Source: Anolis sagrei
Taxonomy: Eukaryota; Chordata; Lepidosauria; Squamata; Anolidae
NCBI RefSeq assembly: GCF_037176765.1
Contig: NC_090026.1
Coordinates: forward strand, 131,522,752 to 131,586,751
Reading direction: 5' to 3'
DNA: 64,000 bases
The notes under the pieces are model-generated. The model saw only the letters and a list, made by a program, of their open reading frames with translations, made no database searches and was not told the origin of the DNA. The translations under genes and the position numbers were made by a program. Below are positions 1 through 11,400 of this stretch, piece by piece. Position 1 is the stretch's first letter, and each line of letters opens with the position of its first letter.

Positions 1-375
1 ACAACTCCAAAACTCTAGGTCAATGCCCACCAAACCCTTCCAGTAATTTCTGTTGGTCATGGGAGTTCTTTGTGCTAAGCTTGGTTCATTTGGTTCAAAT
101 TCATCGTTGGTGGAGTTCAGAGTTATAGGTGTACTATAAATCCCAGCAACTACAACTCCCAAATGACAAAAACACCCCCCCCCCCTCCAACCTCACCAGT
201 ATTCAAATTTGGGTGTAATGGGTATTTGTGCCAAATTTGGTCCAGTGAACGATTCATAACAATAGCAAAATTACAGTTCGGAAGTAGGAATGAAAATAAT
301 GTTATGGTTGGGGGTCACCACAACATAAGGAACTGTACTAAGGGGTCGCGGCATCAGGAAGGTTGTGAACCACTG
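1..375 (-). mobile_element. SPIN-like hAT copy, minus orientation, cut by the window edge
   Basis: Ends GAAGGTTGTGAACCACTG at 375 with the adjoining GGGGTCGCGGCAT and GGTTGGGGGTCACCACAACA typical of the family. The monomer sequence fills positions 1-230. Confidence 0.75.
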
Positions 376-644
376 CCATAGATGGTATTAGTAAGACGCT
401 TGAGACTCGTTTGCAGATTCATCACAAAATGCACTCGGTTTAGTGATTTTTAGTTCCCAAGTTCATTCCCTTCTTTCCCATTTCTGCCTGTCCTCTGAGG
501 ACCTCCTTCCACCATCTTCTGTGAAGAGGAGGAGGGTCTACTTGCATTTTGAGTTTCTGTAATATATATGAAATAAAAGGAGCTCAGATAAACTGTAAAA
601 CATTCAGTGTCCTTTTGTCCCCTGTTATCTTTCAGCATCTAGGC

Positions 645-1350
645 CAGTGGTTCTCAACCTTCCTAATGCCGCGACCCCTTAATACAGTTCCTCATGTTGT
701 GGTGACCCCCAACCATAACCCTAACATTATGAATCGCCATGTAAATAATGATCTGCAGGATGTACTTTCATTCACTGGAGCCAATTTGGCACAAATACCC
801 GGTATGCCCTAATATGAATATTGGTGGGATTGGCGAGGGGATTGGTTTTGTCATTTGGGAGTTGTAGTTGCTGGGATTTACAGTTAACCTGCAAACAAAG
901 AGCATTCTGAACCCCACCAACAATGGAATTGAACCAAAATTGGCACACAGAACTCTCATGACTAACAGAAAATACTGGAAGGGTATGGTGGGCATTGACC
1001 TTGAGTTTGGGAGTTGTAGTTCGCCTACATCCAGAGAGCACTGTGGGCTCAAACAATGATGGATCTGGACCAAAGTTGGCATGGATACTCAATATGCCCA
1101 AATGTGAAAACTGATGGGGTTTGGGGAAAATAGACTTTGAAATTTGGGAGTTGTACTTGCTGGGATTTATAGTTCACCTACAATCAAGGAGCGTTCTGAA
1201 CCCTACCAATGATAGAATTGGGCCAAAGTTCCCACACAGAACCTCCATGACCAACAGAAAATACTGTGTTTTGTGATGGTCTTTGGCGACCCCTCTGACA
1301 CACCTTCGCGACCCCCCCAGGGGTCCCGACCCCCAGGTTGAGAAACACTG
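645..1350 (+). mobile_element. Non-autonomous SPIN-like hAT transposon with perfect target duplication
   Basis: Starts CAGTGGTTCTCAACCTTCC and ends AGGTTGAGAAACACTG, terminal inverted repeats of the SPIN/hAT type. The 8-bp sequence ATCTAGGC flanks it on both sides (637-644 and 1351-1358). The interior holds about two copies of the satellite monomer seen at 41.9-43.7 kb. No transposase frame. Confidence 0.85.
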
Positions 1351-1682
1351 ATCTAGGCCAACTGAACGGCCAGTTTCTGTTGCACTCCTTATGGAAGCTT
1401 CTGATTTCCAGTCTCTCCCAGCTCTAGCAGCTGTCAAAGGCATTCCAATTAGCTGTTTATGAGATAATTGTTTATTTTCAAACTCCTGCATTGGAAGCCA
1501 TCGATGTTTTCTCCCTGAGAGGCTCTCCTGTGGCTTATCGTGCATGAGATAGAAATCTGTTCCTTGATTGCAGAGCTTCCTTTACAGCTGGGCTTCCTCT
1601 CCTCATGTGCTTCGAGGTGCCATTTCCTCTGCAGCCTTGCCAACAGTTTGGACTTAGGCTTTTTTTACCAGTGTGCAATATT

Positions 1683-1890
1683 ATTTAATTATTATTTATT
1701 TAAAACACTTCTATTCCACCCTTCTCACCCCGAAGGGGACTCAGAGTGGAGCACAACGTATACATGGCAAACGTTCAATGCCTGGGTACAATACATAAAC
1801 ATTAAAAAACATTTATCTAAATATTAAAATACACAATTTAAAATAACACAATTTAACACCATCCTAGCCATCCGCATCAAATCCAATTGG
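1683..1890 (-). mobile_element. LINE 3' tail (L2/CR1 type)
   Basis: ATTATTTATTTAAAACACTT, then TATTCCACCCTTCTCACCCC GAAGGGGACTCAGAGTGGA in reverse, the common tail of this LINE group with an A/T-rich end. Confidence 0.65.
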
Positions 1891-1892
1891 CC

Positions 1893-2168
1893 CTAGAATC
1901 ATAGAATCAAAGAGTGGGAAGAGACCTCATGGGCCATCCAGTCCAACCCCATTCTGCCAAGAAGCAGGAATATTGCATTCAAATCACCCCTGACAGATGG
2001 CCATCCAGCCTCTGCTTAAAAGCTTCCAAAGAAGGAGCCTCCACCACACTCCGGGGCAGAGAGTTCCACTGCTGAACGGCTCTCACAGTCAGGAAGTTCT
2101 TCCTCATGTTCAGATGGAATCTCCCTGTCATCTTTCCCATTATCGCTTCATTGCCCTGTCCCGAAAGC
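1893..2168 (-). mobile_element. CR1 LINE 3' end
   Basis: Reverse of the CR1 3' end: ATCATAGAATC tail, then GGGCCATCCAGTCCAACCCC and GGCAGAGAGTTCCACTGCTG. Encodes the end of the CR1 reverse transcriptase on the minus strand. Confidence 0.88.
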
Positions 2169-2189
2169 TTGGTCCCACAGCCAAGTTTT

Positions 2190-2395
2190 TACCATCCTTC
2201 TAAAGGACAGGAGGGAGGGGCCGACCTGATCTCACCAGGAAGGGAGATCTATAGCCGGGGAGCAATCACCGAGAAGGCCCTGTCCCTCGTCCCCACCAAT
2301 CGCGCCTGTGACAATGGCGGGACGGAAAACAGGGCCTCCCCGAAGGATCTTAATCTCCGCGATGGTACATACAGCGAAACCAACATTGCAATGCT
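2190..2395 (-). mobile_element. L2/CR1-type LINE fragment
   Basis: GAGAAGGCCCTGTCCCTCGT CCCCACC in reverse gives the RDRAFSVVAP-type end shared with the elements at 8.8, 13.0 and 39.7 kb. Confidence 0.7.
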
Positions 2396-2484
2396 TTTTA
2401 AATTGTTTCTTATATTGAGGCAGAAATTGACTTCAACAGATGTGAGTTCCCATCAGTTGAACCAAGAGGCCCTGGGTAATGTTC

Positions 2485-3900
2485 TTCTTACATCATGTTC
2501 CCATACTTGTTGTTCATTCGTTCAGTCATTTCCGACTCTTTGTGACCTCCTGGACCAGCCCACGCCAGAGCTCCCTGTTGGCCATCACCACCTCCAGGTC
2601 AAGCCAGTCACTTCAAGGATGCTATCCATCCATCTTGCCCTTGGTCGGCCCCTCTTCCTTTTTCCTTCCATTTTCCCCAGCGTCATTGTCTTCTCTAAGC
2701 TTTCCTTTCTTCTCGTGATGTGGCCAAAGGACTTCATCTTGGCCTCTACTATCCTTCCCTCCAATGAGCAGTCAGGCTTTATTTATTGTAGTATGGACTG
2801 GTTGGATCTTCTTGCGGTCCAAGGCCTTCTCAGAACTTTCCTCCAGCACCACAGTTCAAGAGCATGTCTCTTCCTTCGCTCAGCCTTCCCTAAGGTCCAG
2901 CTCTCACATCCATAGGTGACTATGAGGACTACCATGGCATTAACTATGCGGACCTTCATTGCCAGTGTGATGTCTCTACTCTTCACTATTTTATTGAGAT
3001 TGGACATTGCTTTCTTCCCAAGAAGGAAGCGTCTTCTGATTTCCTGGCTGCAGTTTCTGTCTGCAGTCATCTTTGCACTTAGAAATACAAAGTCTGTCAC
3101 TGCCTTCGCGATTTCTCCCTCTATTTCCCAGTTGTCAATCATTCTTGTTGCCATAATCTTGGGTTTTTTTATGTTTAGCTGCAACCAGGGGCAGCTCAAC
3201 CCATTACACAAAGTAAGCATTTGCAGTATAGTTGATTTTGCCCAGGAGTGCTCTTGAGGCACTTTTGGGGGAAAATAGTCCTTGAGATATGCAAGTTGTA
3301 GTTATTGGGATGTATAGTTTACCTACAATCAAAGAGCATTCTGAACTCCACCAATTGAACCAAATATGGCACACAGAACATCCACAACGAACAGAAAATA
3401 TATATCAGTGATTGGTTGGGGGGTGGGCGCTAAAATACTGTTTGCTTACCGTTGAAAATTACCTAGGGCCGCCTCTGGCTACAACCCAGCTTTTGTGCTT
3501 TCTTCTTTCACCTTGATTAGAAGACTCCTCAGCTCCTCCTCACTTTCGGCCATCAAAGTGGTATCATCCGCCTATCTAAGGTTGTTAATGTTTCTTCCAG
3601 CAATTTTCACCCCAGCCTTGCATCCTCAAGCTTTGCACATCGCATGATGTGTTCTGCATACAAGTTGAATAGGTTGGGGGAGAGTATACAACCCTGCCGT
3701 ACGCCTTTCCCAATCTTGAACCACTCTGTTGTTCCAGGGTCAGTTCTTTCTGTTGCTACTTGGTCCTTATACAGATTCCTCAGGAGAGAGACAAAGTGAT
3801 TTGGTATGCCCAGACCACCAAGAACTTGCCACAATTTATTATGATCCACACAGTCAAAGGCTTTAGAGTAGTCAATAAAACAGAAATAGATGTTCCCATA
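2485..3900 (-). mobile_element. BovB (RTE-clade) LINE, 5'-truncated, split by a hAT
   Basis: Minus-strand translation gives reverse-transcriptase pieces IDYSKAFDCVDHNK, VRQGCILSPNLFNLYAEHIM, then WEIEGEIAKAVTDFVFLSAK, RRRFLLGKKAMSNLNKIVKS, YGCESWTLGKAERR and CWRKVLRRPWTARRSNQSIL, all characteristic of BovB. Frames are broken in places. The 3' end contains the BovB tail (RC of TTCAGTCATTTCCGACTCTT). The known horizontally spread BovB family is abundant in squamates. Confidence 0.92.
3186..3477. mobile_element. Small hAT inserted in the BovB copy
   Basis: Termini CAGGGGCAGCTC and GGGCCGCCTCTG are imperfect inverted repeats. The host sequence GCTGCAAC / GCTACAAC (3178-3185, 3478-3485) flanks it as an 8-bp duplication with one mismatch, and the BovB sequence resumes at once. 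Its interior contains the same monomer (CACCTACAATCAAAGAGCAT-type) as the SPIN-like hATs. Confidence 0.75.
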
Positions 3901-4161
3901 CTAGACGTGGCTTTTTTGTGTGTGTGAATAGGTGTGCCTGTAAATAAGGCAGCCAATGAAACTGTTTTAAGAAGGCAACTCTGTGCAGAAATGCAAAGTA
4001 CAGCCAATTATCTCAACAGCAGTTTCTTGCAAAACAGTTAGGTCACGTGTCAGACATCACTACATTGATAAGCTGGCTAATGCATGTACTGTGGTGGAAA
4101 TCCTTGATGATTGTTCTTTTCTTCTGGGTAATTTTTACTATTGCGCAGATTTAACTTGCAG

Positions 4162-4299
4162 CAGACATGGGAAAACTTCAGCGCTCCAGGTATTTTGGAC
4201 TTCAACTTGCACAATTTCTAACAGCCTACCTGCTGTTAGGAATTGTGCAAGTTGAAGTCCAAAACACCTGGAGGAAAGGTCAAAGTTTGGCCATGCCTG
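4162..4299. mobile_element. Palindromic hAT MITE before ADIPOR1 first coding exon
   Basis: CAGACATGGG...CCATGCCTG termini; arms GGACTTCAACTTGCACAATT and its complement around CTAACAGCCTACCTGCTGTTAG. One of about a dozen copies in the window. Confidence 0.8.
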
Positions 4300-4447
4300 A
4301 CTTACTGAATTGCCTACAGTTAAATGGCAGAGATTTCCTTATGCCTGAGAGGTTTCTATGCTTGCCTGGAAATCAAGCCCTAAATGTCTGTGGATAACTA
4401 TCCTGAGAAAGAGATGGTCTTCTGAAATCCTGCCTTCTCTTTCCTAG

Positions 4448-4655
4448 CACGGCCGTCTGTGTGCCGGCAGGGCCTGCCTTCCGCCTGGGACGTCCTGCAT
4501 CCTTCTCCGGCCAAATGTCGTCTCGCAAGGCATCCGTGACCAGCCAAGGAAATGGACCTTCAAGCAACGTCCGGGAGAGGGAAGACGTGGAGCTGGCCGA
4601 ACTTGGGCCGCTCTTGGAGGAGAAAGCGGAGCAGCCCACGACCAGTTCTGCCAGT
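4448..4655 (+). CDS. ADIPOR1: ADIPOR1 first coding exon (5' UTR 4448-4514, coding 4515-4655)
   Basis: Acceptor TTTCCTAG ends at 4447 and donor AGT/GTAAGC begins at 4656. Coding part is 47 codons, phase 0 at the end, containing VELAELGPLLEEK. An in-frame upstream ATG-less stretch continues the open frame to 4461, but the family start is the ATG at 4515. Confidence 0.93.
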
Positions 4656-7600
4656 GTAAGCACTTCCTCATCACAATCATTCTTAACACAAAGACCTGTG
4701 CATTTAGAAAGCTTGGCCACAGCAATGGCTGTTCAAGCAGGCGTTCGAATAACTAGTGCAATGATTGGTAATGAACATAGGAATGGAACAATGGATGACG
4801 AATCTGGATTATGTTTTTGATAATGAGATGACTGTGATCGGTTATTGTAGTAAGTGTTTATTGATTGGGTAATGTGTTAAGTTGTAAATTGTTGATATAT
4901 GTTGCATTGAATTATTGCTGTTTTTATTGGTTGTGAGTCACCTTCGGGCTGGGAACAGCGGTATATAAGTAAAGTAAAGTAAATAAATAAATAAATAAAT
5001 AAAGCCTTTGTAAGGCATACAAACCTTGGGTTGCTGTGAGTTTTCCAAGCTGTTTGGCCCTGTTCCAGAAGCATCCTCAGAGGTTGTGAGGTCTGTTGGA
5101 AAACAAGCAAGTGGGGTTTCTGTATTTTTGGAATAATGTCCAGGGTGGAAGAAAGATCTCTTCTCTGTTGGAGGCAAGTGTGAATGTTGTAATTAATCAC
5201 CTTGATTGGCATTTAATGACCTTGCAACTTCAAGGCCTGGCTGATTGCTGCCTGGGGGATCTTTTGTTGGGAAGTGTTAGTTGGCCTGATTGTTTCGTGT
5301 CTGGATTCCCCTGTTTTCAGAATGTTGTTCTTTATTTACTGTCTTGAGTCTGATGTTTTTTAAATACTAGTAGTCAGATTTTGTTCATTTTTACAGTTTC
5401 CTCCTTTCTGTTGAAATTGTCCGCCTGCTTCTTGTGAATTTCAATGGCTTCTCTGTGTAGTCTGACATAGTGGTTGTCAGAGTGGTCTAGTATATGTTCT
5501 CAAATAATATGCTGTGTCCACGTGCTCTGCTGTGGCTGACTTTGATCGGAGCACTTGTGCCTTCAAAGGATTGTACTCTCAACCATTCAAAATAGCAAGG
5601 TGTTAATAGGGCCTCTGGCAACAAAGTGCACCTCAATGTTGATGTATGGGAATAAAAAACCCTCCCAAATGCAGCCTAACAAAATTCCCCAATGTTTAGT
5701 CAGGTCAGGCATGGGCAAACTTGGGTCCTCCTCCATGTGTTTTGGACTTTAGCTGTTGGGAATTGTGGGAGTTAAAATCCAAAACACCTGGAGAGCCAAA
5801 GTTTGCCCATGCTTACTCTAAGTGTTTTAAGTTTCTTGCTGTGTCTTTTCAGAGTAACCAGAAATATAATGCAGAATCCTATTAGCAGCTTTGTGGCTCT
5901 AATCTTGCCCAGGAGAATGGCACCTGGTACAATATTTAGTTCTGACCTCTATTTAGTGGCATTGACAATCCCTATAGGATGGGAGGTTGTGCTCAGAAAA
6001 ACTGCAGTATTTTGATATTCTTTCTTTAAAAAACTTTGAACACAGTCTCAAAATGAGTACATTTAATCACCTCCAATATAATTAGTTTTTCATAAAAGTG
6101 ATCAAGGAATCCAGAACCCCCTTTAAGGCTGAATGAGAAGAAATGCCTGACTGCGAGCATTCATGTTTTCAATCAGGCATAGAAGAATCCTTCCTGCTTT
6201 GGCTGCCTCTCACTTTCCTTGGGTTCCAGGCAAGAATTGGATTCTTTTATCTCTTTTAATGCTTGAGCATTTTGCAAACAGCTTTGGACAATCGGTCTGA
6301 TCTTAAGATGTTCAATGGATTTTAAAGAGCTGAATACAGATTTGGACCGAGACCAAGTGCTTTAGCACACAGTATTGTTTTTGGACACTGAATGGCAGAG
6401 CTAAATATTATAAAATCCAGTGATACTTCCTCAGAAAATATAATGATTCAATGAAACTCCTTTTTGCACAATGCTGTGGGAGTCTTTGCATGAACTTTGC
6501 AATACAATTGTTCTGGTTGCAAAACTGTTCATACCACAATGCAGCTCAGAATATGTTTTCCTCCTGGTTGTTTCCCTCCTCCTTGCCCCCGGGGATTACT
6601 CTGCCTTTCTCTTCATGCTGGAAATGTCGCAGGAGGGCAGGGTTTTGAGGGTGGCGAGAAGGCATCCTGCGCTGGAGCTGCTGCTGTTGAGGGAAATGAA
6701 CCGGCGAAAAGAATCCGTTCTTTCTTTCCTGCCTTGGCCGGCAGCTCGTTTTTCTTGGGTTCCGGCCAGGAGGAGAAATGGAGCTGCCAATTTTGGTTGC
6801 CCTCTCAGTAGTAAGAAGCCAAAGCCTTTGCCTTAATCCTTTCGCTGAATTCAAAGTAAATCTGGGGATTACTTCTCCGGGAGAGTTCAGCAGTTATGCT
6901 GCCTGCAGACTCTCTCCTTGAGGGAGTTCCCTTGGAGCAGCCGGGGCTTAAACGTGGAAGTGCGAGGTGTGCCTTTGCCACTAGCCACAGGACTTCCATT
7001 CCACTCCAGGCACCTGACGCTCCAGCTTTGAGGATGTGCTTCGTTTTTAGGTATCACTCTGTGCGCTATGCATTTGAGACCCGTTTTCCCAGCATTCCTG
7101 CCTTTTCCTTGTGTCCTTGTCCCTTGCATTGGGGCTGAAGGCTTCTTCTCTCTTCCCAGGCCCAAGACCAGCCATGCCCTGCGCCCCAGGAGGAAGAGGA
7201 AGAGGAAGTGCGGGTGCTGACGCTCCCCTTGCAGGCCCACCACGCCATGGAGAAGATGGAAGAGTTTGTCTATAAGGTAAACCGCCTCTGCCTTCAAACC
7301 ACTGTGGTGCTCTGGGCTGTTTCCTCTTTCATGTTCAGAGGCTAGACAATGTTGTTGATGTTGCTGTTGTTATTAATAACAGAGCTTTTGGATGCGCCTC
7401 TATCTTGTTTTGAGTTTGGTGTTATGTCAGAAATAAAGTCAGTCAAGATGCAGAAGAAGCCCAGTGCTCTGGCCAAGGCCTTTTCTGACTTTTTGAAGAG
7501 ATGGGGAAGCTTCAATAATCTATATAAATAAAAATGTCATGTTCGTTTGTGGGATTAACATAACTCAAAAACCACTGGACTAATTGACACCAAATTTGGA

Positions 7601-8394
7601 CACAAGACACCTAACAACCCAACGCAAAATTTTCACTCAAAATTTTTTGATTTTGTCATTTGGGAGTTGAAGTTGCTGGGATTTATAGTTCACTTACAAT
7701 CAAAGAGCATTCTGAACTCCACCAATTATGGCATTGAACCAAACGTGGCACACAGGACTCCCATGACCAACAGAAAATACTAGAAGGGTTTGGTGGGCAT
7801 TGACCTTGAGTTTGGGAGTTGTAGTTCACCTACATCCAGAGAGCACTGCGGACTCACAGTGATGGATCTGGACCAAACTTGGCACAAATATTCCATATGC
7901 CCAAATATGAACACAGATGGAGTGTGGGGGAAATAGACCTTGACATTTGGGATATATAGTTACTGGGATTTATTGTTCACCTACAATCAAAGAGCATTCT
8001 GAATCCCACAAACGATAGAATTGGGGCAAACTTCCCACACAGAACCCCCATGACCAACAGAAAATACTTAAGGCCATCCAGTCCAACTCTCTTTACCAGG
8101 GCAAGGAAACGTAATCAAAGCCCTCCTGACAAAGAACCATCCAGCCATAGATATAGATAAGATTCTCACACACAGATATAGTATCATTGACCCTAAAGGA
8201 GGACAATTATATGTTGCATGTTCCAGAGTAGGCAAACCAGACACTCTCCACATCAACATTGACAAAGAAACAGCAATAAATACTGTTTACCCACAAGCAG
8301 AAAGAAATTACTTATATCAGAACCCAAAACTTTTTTATTACTTTATTTTCAAGATCACCCGACTGGGCCACAGCAACGCGTGGCAGGGGACAGC

Positions 8395-8432
<38 letters not shown>

Positions 8433-11400
8433 TATTTATACCCTGCCACCGTCTCCCCAAGGGTTACTCGGGGCGGCTGACATGAGGCCAAGCCCAACAA
8501 CACATCAGTAAAAAAAAAACAGCAAGCAAATAAAAAAGTACAATTAATATAACTCACATATAAACAATAACACAGAGAATTTAAAACCTTATGACCAGGC
8601 CAGATGTAATAAATTAAAATTTTTTAAATAAACACTGGGCGTGAACAGAGGTAGGATGTATCTAAGCAGGAGGGTTTTTAAAAGATAATGTAGGGAGACC
8701 AACCCAACGAGTAGTGAAGTGCTTTTGAGGACAATTGCAGAGAATTAATCAGAGCAGGCCATTGTTTCCTTTATTCAGGGAAGGCACACTGGAACAGCCA
8801 TATTTTCAGGCTCCTCTTAAAGACTGCCAATGTGAGGGCTTGTCTGATATCCTTGGGGAGTGAGTTTGAGAGTTGGGGGGCCACCACAGAGAAGGACCTC
8901 TCCCTCATCCCCACCAATCGCGCCTGCAAAGGGGGCGGGAGCGAGAGCAGGGCCTCTCCAGATGACTGAAGAGATTGCGTGGGTTCATACACAGAAATGC
9001 GGTCACGCCTTCTAGGTTTGAAAGAGGAAATTCTCAATTCTCTTTGCACATCCGTTCCATCCAAATAGGTCTTTTGCGTTTCAGATTTCACTTCTTGCAC
9101 TTTTTAGTTGGCAGTTTTTAGACAAGAGGAGTTACGGCCCCTGATTCCTTCTCTTGTGGCTGACCACTTCTCAGTTGCAGCCTATGGTGGTCACTCCTGA
9201 GGCACAGCCTGCCACAAAGACTTTCAGGCTGTGGAAGAATCTGTGCCAAGGAGAATCACAGAGGCTTTGTGGCTCCGCCTTTTTTCTGGTTGTCTGAGAT
9301 GTAGAAGCGTCCATGCAGTATGTCACAGGCTGAACTGATTCAGGTTGGTCTGTACTAGGAGAAAAAGGGCTTGGTTGGTTGTGCAGTTTTGTCAGGTGGC
9401 TTCAGCCTCGTTTCCCGGTTCCCAGGACCCACTGGCTCATGGCCTCCTGCCCATTTTGGTGTCTTTGCAGGTCTGGGAAGGCCGCTGGAGGGTCATCCCA
9501 TACGACGTGCTGCCTGACTGGCTGAAGGATAACGACTACCTGCTCCACGGGCACCGGCCCCCCATGCCCTCCTTCAGAGCCTGCTTCAAGAGCATCTTCC
9601 GCATCCACACTGAGACGGGCAACATCTGGACACACTTGCTAGGTAATTCAGCCTCTGGTTGGTACGCAAAGCAACCCAGAGCTTTTTATTTCCCCCGGTG
9701 GGTTTTCCTTCCTTCATTCCTTTTGGAAGCATTGGGGGAGTTGAAGTCCAAAACACCCCACGGGAGGGGCAAAGTTGGCCTATGCCTGGTAGACTAAGAC
9801 TTTGGAAACCAAGGTTCACTTTTCCACTCAGGCCCCTTCAACACAGATGAACAAAATCCCACATTTTTTGCTGTGAACTGAAATATATGGCAGTGTGGAC
9901 TCAGATAGAGCACTTCAATGCAAATATTGTGAGATTTTCTGTCTTGATATTCTAGGTTATGTGGCTGTGTGGAAGGGCCCTCAGTCATGGAAACCCCCTT
10001 GGGCAGTGGTTCCCAACCTTTTTTTTTTTTGACCAGGGACCACTCTCCAACATTAGTACCAAAAGGGTAACAAAACGGTTTTTGGTCAACTTTAGATTGG
10101 GTTTGGTTAGACCACATCAGCTCTAGCTTCTGATACAGAACATCTGCCACTCAGTAGTCGCCATCAGCTGCCCACAGAAAACCAGGGACCACTTTGACCA
10201 GGGACGACTCTCCAACATTAGTACCAAAAAGGGTTACGAATTAGTTTTTGGTCAACTTTAGATTTGGTTTGGCTATTTGGGGTGCTGATTCAGAAAATTG
10301 CATTGGATAAACCACATCACCTCTAGTTTCTGATACAGAACATATGCCACCCAGTAGTTGCCATCTCCTCACCCACAGAAAACCATATTTAATCATCTAG
10401 AGCTGATGTGGTCTATCCAATGCAATTTTCTGAATCAGATGAATAGATTCAGACACCTGGTGTTTCACTCCTTGTTCACTTCTGCTGTTGGCGTGGAGGG
10501 AAAATCTTAAACAAAAAAGTAGTTTTTGCTCCATGTTTGCACCCTTTTTGCCTGAGTTTATTGCTTTTTGTGAACTTCCCTGGGAAGGATAAAACCACCT
10601 ATTGAGAAAAGAGGTGTGTTTATGTGATTGCATTTTGCTGTTATAATGTTTTAAATTGAATATGTTATATGATGTTTTTAATGATTGTTTTGTGATTTTA
10701 TTGTTGGAAACCGGCCCAAGTCCCCCGATAGAGGGGAGAAGACCGGTATACAAAATTGCTAAATAAATAAATAAATAAATTTAGTCTTGGTGCAGAGATC
10801 TGGAACCTTTCTGTACCTCATAAGAAAGACTGTTTTGAAGAAGAGAAAATATGTAACTGAGTGTAGGCATAAGAATGGAATCCCTATGTTTTTCCAGAGG
10901 TGCTCCATGCTTTTGCATGGATGCCCAATTTTCTCTCCATTTTCAGAGCATTCTTTTGCTGGATTTCAAAAGTATTGCTGAAGAGCACGTGAAAAATTTG
11001 CTTCTCTATTTACTGTAGTTTTATTTCAGAAGCCTTTGTACCATTCTGATTTAAAGACTCTCGCATTTGACGTAAGAAAGTCAATAAAATACAGCAAATG
11101 TTGTCTCGCATGAGTTAGAAAGATTGGAAGGCTGCCAGCTCGCATTTTTACTGGTTTGTGTATCTCCACAGCTTCAGCTCTGTAGTTGTGTTGCCTTGTG
11201 CGTACTTTAATAAGGAGCATGCGATAGCTACGGTTTAATCTGCTTAACTGTGCCAGCTCTTGTTTGCAAAATCTTCCAAGATGATGACAATGATTCAGAT
11301 CCTTTTTAGTTTGGGTTCGGTTTTGGGACTGAGACAGACTTGGATCTCCTTAATCGCAGGCAGGGCCCACCTGATGTTAGGAATTATGGAAGTAGAATTG

